From: an uncultured Candidatus Saccharibacteria bacterium
GTDB taxonomy: Bacteria > Patescibacteriota > Saccharimonadia > Saccharimonadales > Saccharimonadaceae
Direction: 5' to 3'
Assembly: GCA_948511255.1 (NCBI GenBank)
Contig: CAOQNC010000026.1
Coordinates: 1 to 8,909 of the forward strand
Length of the DNA stretch: 8,909 nt
This document shows, one piece after another, positions 5,895-8,909 of this stretch; within the stretch, counting starts at the first letter, position 1; the number at the start of each line of letters is the position of its first letter. Made by a program: the position numbers and the translations under genes. The notes beneath the pieces were generated by a model. It was not told where the DNA came from. It was given only the letters and a program-made list of their open reading frames with translations, and made no database searches.

Positions 5895-6977
5895 CTAGAC
5901 GGAGGTTTGCTCTAAGTAAGCGTCGATAAAGTCATCGAATTTGCCGTCAAGTACGGCGTCAGGGTCTTTGTTTTCGTATTTAGTGCGAGTATCTTTGACA
6001 AGTTTGTAGGGCTGGAGGACGTAGTTACGAATTTGCTGGCCCCATTTAGCGGATTCTCCGGCGCGGAGTTTGTCGATGCTTTCGGCGTGTTGTTCTTGCT
6101 GCATTTGGAGGAGTTTCCCGCGGAGAATCTCCATGGCATTTTCTTTGTTCTGGAGTTGGGAACGTTCATTCTGGATGGCGACGACGGTGCCGGTCGGGAG
6201 ATGAGTAATGCGGACGGCGGAGTTGGTTGTGTTGACGCTTTGGCCGCCGTGACCGCCGGAATGATAGACGTCGATCCGTAGGTCTTTGTCGTCGATTTTT
6301 AGCTCATCGTTATTTTCGATAATTGGTAGGATTTCGACGAGGGCAAAGGAAGTCTGACGCAGGTTGTCGGCGTTGAAGGGCGAAAGTCTGACGAGGCGAT
6401 GAACACCGTGCTCGCTTTTTAGAAGTCCGTAGGCGTTGACGCCAGAAATTTCATAGACGGCGGTTTTGATGCCGGCCTCTTCGCCGGTGGAGCGTTCGAG
6501 ACAAGCGACTTTGAAATTTTTGCGTTCGGCCCAGCGCAGATACATACGTTCGAGCATGCTAGCCCAGTCCATAGCTTCGGTGCCGCCGACGCCGGAAGTG
6601 ATGCGGAGAATGGCGTTGTTTTGGTCATATTTTCCGGTGAAGCGGAGAAGTTTTTTGAGTTCGGATAAGTTGTTTTCGAGGGCTTCGAGTTGTTCTTCGA
6701 GCTCTGAGTTTAAGTCGGGATCATCGAGGGAGATAAGTTCATTCAAGTCGTTCAGCTGAACTTTGAGTAATTTCCAGGGTTGTGTTGCGTCGCTCAAGCG
6801 GGCGAGCTTTTCGTTTTGGATGCGAGCATGAGTGGGGTTCAGCCAAACTTCTGGCTCGGCGACTTCGGCTTCGAGTTTTTCGATCCCGGTGAGCTTTTCG
6901 TCGAGTTTAAGTCTTTGCCAAGAATTGTCGAGTTCTTGTTGGAGATTTTCAAGGCGATTTTGGAGTGGGCTAGGCAT
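5895..6977 (-). CDS. prfB: Peptide chain release factor 2
   Basis: A 360-residue class I release factor that ends translation at UGA and UAA. The N-terminal helical domain spans about 1-110. The RF2 recognition motif SPF is at 199-201, and the catalytic GGQ is at 244-246 within GGHGGQSVN, where Gln246 acts at the peptidyl-transferase centre. The SPF rather than PxT motif separates it from RF1. Length is normal for RF2. The frame is continuous from ATG to stop: the in-frame UGA and +1 shift used for autoregulation in many bacteria near codon 26 are absent. The ATG overlaps the end of murD by eight bases (ATGCCTAG). Only a weak GAAAG precedes it, so translation is probably coupled to murD. Its place ahead of ftsE-ftsX recalls the prfB-ftsEX neighbourhood common in Gram-positive bacteria. 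Confidence 0.96.
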   Translation of the reverse strand: MPSPLQNRLENLQQELDNSWQRLKLDEKLTGIEKLEAEVAEPEVWLNPTHARIQNEKLARLSDATQPWKLLKVQLNDLNELISLDDPDLNSELEEQLEALENNLSELKKLLRFTGKYDQNNAILRITSGVGGTEAMDWASMLERMYLRWAERKNFKVACLERSTGEEAGIKTAVYEISGVNAYGLLKSEHGVHRLVRLSPFNADNLRQTSFALVEILPIIENNDELKIDDKDLRIDVYHSGGHGGQSVNTTNSAVRITHLPTGTVVAIQNERSQLQNKENAMEILRGKLLQMQQEQHAESIDKLRAGESAKWGQQIRNYVLQPYKLVKDTRTKYENKDPDAVLDGKFDDFIDAYLEQTSV

Positions 6978-8403
6978 GCTGGTCTTTCGAGGCGGCGTTT
7001 GGCGCTATGTTTTTAGTTTTGTCGGCAGGTTGTTTTTGGCTGGCGAGCTGATGAACAAGTTGTTTGTAAGCACGGCCTTTTTCTTGGAAGTTTTTGTAAA
7101 ATTCGTAACTAGCGGCGGCGGGAGAGAGGAGGCAGATAGAGTTTTTCGCGGTGATTTTGGAAGCGAGGGCGACAGCTTCTTCTAGTGTGTCGACGAAATG
7201 CGTTTTCTGTGCGTCGAGCTGTTGGCCGATAGAATGGCCAGTCGAAGGCATGCAGATAAAATGATTAATATTGGAGTGTTTTAGAAAGTCGATGAAATCT
7301 GAGTAATCGATGCCGCGGTCGAGACCGCCGAAAATTAGCGTGTCAACATTGCCGAGACTTTTGATGGCGTTGATGGTCGCCGCTGGGATGGTTGCGATGA
7401 CGTCGTTGTAATAAGTTATATTGTCGACGGTAGCGACTTTTTCAAGACGGTGTTCGAGGGGTTGGAAATTGTTGACGGCGGTCTGACTGATTTTAGGATC
7501 GAGACCAAGGAAATGCGCAATAGTGAGCGCAACCATAATGTTTTCGAGGTTATGCTGGCCGAGGAGATGGCGGTTGTTCGCAATATCGTAAAGCGGAGTT
7601 TCGTGGCAATAGACTTGTCCGTTTCGTAGTTCAACATTGGCGGTAATTTCTGGGTCTGTACTGATGCTGATAAGCTGAGCTGAGAAGCTATCGTTCAGCA
7701 TGTGCTGCTGAAGAGCGGGGTTGTCGGCGCAATATACTGCAAGATCGTTTTTGGTCATGTGACGAAAAAGGTTGAGTTTTGACCAATGGTAGTGTTCGAT
7801 GCTACCGGCGGCGTCGAGATGGTCTTCGAATAAGTTGAGGATGGCGCCGATGTGAGGAGAAGTTTTGATAAACTCGAGTTGGTGGCTCGACATTTCGAGG
7901 ACGAGCAGGGTGTCGGAAGAGATGTGCTCGATTTCGTCAAAAATCGGGGTGCCGATATTGCCGAGGAGGCGCGAGTCGCGATTGTTCGCTTGGAGGATGG
8001 CGTAGACGAGACTAGAGGTAGTGCTTTTGCCTTTAGTACCGGTGATGCCGATGATGTTTTCGTGGTTTACTTCGAGGATAAGTTCGAGCTCGGAAGTGAT
8101 TTTGTCTTGGAAATTTGAATAGTCGACATTTTTGAAACTGATGCCGGGAGATTTGAGGATTAAGTCATAGTCTTCGAGACGATCGAGGTAGTTCGGTCCG
8201 GAGATGAGGGTAAGGTTTTGGTCCTCCGTGAGGAGCGGGTGGGCTTTTAATTCGTTTTGGTCGGCGATGGTGATGTGTTGATTCGGAAGATGTCGGCGAA
8301 TGAAGCGGTAGGTTGATTGCCCTTCTAGGCCAAAGCCAAGGATGAGGAGCTTTTTGTCTTCCAACTTAGAGATGATTTGTTGGACGATGGGTGAGGCGGA
8401 CAT
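6970..8403 (-). CDS. murD: UDP-MurNAc-L-alanine:glutamate ligase (MurD family, probably MurD2-like)
   Basis: A 477-residue Mur ligase that adds glutamate to UDP-MurNAc-L-Ala in the cytoplasm. The N-terminal nucleotide-fold domain (about 18-95) has GFGLEGQS and SPGI. The ATPase core has the P-loop GTKGKST (122-128), E170-MSSHQLE, DHLD (194-197) and the likely carbamylated Lys209 in WSKLN. GQHNLEN (282-288), LEHRLE (316-321) and LSPAAAS (426-432) follow. Aligned by eye to E. coli MurD, the D-glutamate contacts Lys319 and Lys348 correspond to Ile336 and Arg363, while Thr321, Ser415 and Phe422 are kept (Thr338, Ser432, Phe439). With a probable MurL gene directly upstream, this suggests the MurD2 type that adds L-glutamate. 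The last 25 residues are a polar Lys/Gln/Ala-rich tail. A strong AAAGGAG lies within the upstream gene, and the start overlaps its stop (TAATG). Confidence 0.92.
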   Translation of the reverse strand: MSASPIVQQIISKLEDKKLLILGFGLEGQSTYRFIRRHLPNQHITIADQNELKAHPLLTEDQNLTLISGPNYLDRLEDYDLILKSPGISFKNVDYSNFQDKITSELELILEVNHENIIGITGTKGKSTTSSLVYAILQANNRDSRLLGNIGTPIFDEIEHISSDTLLVLEMSSHQLEFIKTSPHIGAILNLFEDHLDAAGSIEHYHWSKLNLFRHMTKNDLAVYCADNPALQQHMLNDSFSAQLISISTDPEITANVELRNGQVYCHETPLYDIANNRHLLGQHNLENIMVALTIAHFLGLDPKISQTAVNNFQPLEHRLEKVATVDNITYYNDVIATIPAATINAIKSLGNVDTLIFGGLDRGIDYSDFIDFLKHSNINHFICMPSTGHSIGQQLDAQKTHFVDTLEEAVALASKITAKNSICLLSPAAASYEFYKNFQEKGRAYKQLVHQLASQKQPADKTKNIAPNAASKDQHA

Positions 8404-8909
8404 TAGTTCAAGTCTCCTTTGGTCGGGATGTCGATGGATTTGTATTTAGCGAGGGTTTGCTTAATAATTTGCGCAAAGGCGGGTGGTAAGTTATTTTCGG
8501 AGTTGTAAGCGGTGATAATTTCGGAACCGGAAAGATCGCTGGCTGTGTTTTCCGTGTTGGGCGTATTTTCGGCGCAGCCGCAGCTTAAGGTAAAAGTGAG
8601 CGGATAATGATCTTTGTAATATTGGAGAAGATACGGGAGAGGGTTTTTGGCAGTTTCGGGTTGCCGAGTGTTTTCTTCGGCTTTTTGGATGGCAAGAGAA
8701 ACGGCGAGGCGACATTCTTCGTAAGTGCCGACACATTCGAAAGGCTTGCGGTCAGCGTAGCCGAGAAGTTCGATGAAGGTCGGGAGGAGATTTTGATTCT
8801 CGTAAAGATCACGACCGAAAATGTCGATAAGTTCGTGGGTGTCGAGAAAGGCGCTAAGTATAATATATACGAAGAGACATTTTGGGCATTCGCCACACCA
8901 ATTCCAGGT
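8403..8909 (-). CDS. murL: Probable MurL epimerase, C-terminal 168 residues only
   Basis: The frame is open from the right edge (8909) to a TAA at 8405-8403, so the N-terminal part is outside the window. The visible start contains a cysteine cluster WCGECPKC (Cys5, Cys8, Cys11), then a hydrophobic helix, FGRDL near 31-35, ELLGYADRKPFECVG (47-61) and a following EE-rich helix. I recognise the CGxCPKC and KPFECVG pattern as that of MurL, which uses ATP to epimerise the terminal L-Glu of UDP-MurNAc-L-Ala-L-Glu to D-Glu. Full-length MurL is about 440 residues. The CxxCxxC-like cluster also occurs in PP-loop enzymes such as QueC, which is the main alternative. Placement immediately before a MurD-family gene with a 1-nt overlap favours MurL. 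A polar, weakly conserved-looking stretch lies near 110-130. Confidence 0.65.
   Translation of the reverse strand, partial: TWNWCGECPKCLFVYIILSAFLDTHELIDIFGRDLYENQNLLPTFIELLGYADRKPFECVGTYEECRLAVSLAIQKAEENTRQPETAKNPLPYLLQYYKDHYPLTFTLSCGCAENTPNTENTASDLSGSEIITAYNSENNLPPAFAQIIKQTLAKYKSIDIPTKGDLN
8414..8420 (-). promoter_or_regulatory. Strong Shine-Dalgarno sequence of murD
   Basis: AAAGGAG on the minus strand lies inside the last codons of the upstream gene, ending ten bases before the murD ATG. Together with the TAATG overlap it indicates coupled translation of the two cell-wall genes. Confidence 0.75.

Noticed and set aside
1..8909. Search for tRNA, rRNA, CRISPR arrays, insertion sequences or phage genes
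   Set aside because: Almost all of the window is coding on the minus strand and the longest gene-free stretch is about 105 bases (994-1098). No repeat arrays, transposase motifs or cloverleaf-like sequences were seen.

Overview
The window is a densely packed bacterial segment, roughly half G+C, in which every supported gene lies on the minus strand. The gene set (FtsE/FtsX, an exported coiled-coil CHAP hydrolase, a C-terminal processing peptidase, release factor 2, a MurD-family ligase and a probable MurL epimerase), the very short gaps and the promoters sitting directly on start codons suggest a small-genome bacterium of the Patescibacteria/CPR, perhaps Saccharibacteria. That placement is inference from gene content, not from a marker gene. 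Visible stops include TAA, TAG and TGA, and an RF2 gene is present, so UGA is a stop codon; this argues against the UGA-as-glycine lineages (Gracilibacteria, Absconditabacteria).

Reading in the direction of transcription (high to low coordinates): (i) 8909-5895 holds the C-terminal part of a probable MurL epimerase, a MurD-type ligase and prfB. They are joined by 1-nt and 8-nt overlaps and read as one translationally coupled operon. (ii) 5874-2336 holds ftsE (with an unusual tail of about 164 residues), ftsX and a secreted coiled-coil plus CHAP peptidoglycan hydrolase. A promoter sits at ftsE, a second one probably lies just before the CHAP gene, and a strong hairpin terminator closes the unit. 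(iii) 2305-1099 is ctpA with its own promoter. (iv) 1098-994 is a short intergenic stretch rich in inverted repeats. (v) 993-1 holds a glutaredoxin-like gene and an alpha/beta hydrolase that runs off the left edge.

The genes from MurL to CtpA form a cell-wall and division neighbourhood. MurD and MurL would build the D-glutamate-containing stem peptide. FtsEX would switch on the exported CHAP hydrolase at the division site, as it does PcsB in streptococci. CtpA could trim or degrade exported wall proteins.

Two observations stand out. The MurD/MurL pair looks like the alternative D-glutamate route (ligate L-Glu, then epimerise on the nucleotide precursor) first described in Xanthomonas. In addition, several genes have a -10-like hexamer whose expected transcription start falls on, or one base from, the A of the ATG, whereas ftsX and murD inside operons have Shine-Dalgarno sequences. 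This is a consistent picture of leaderless first genes.
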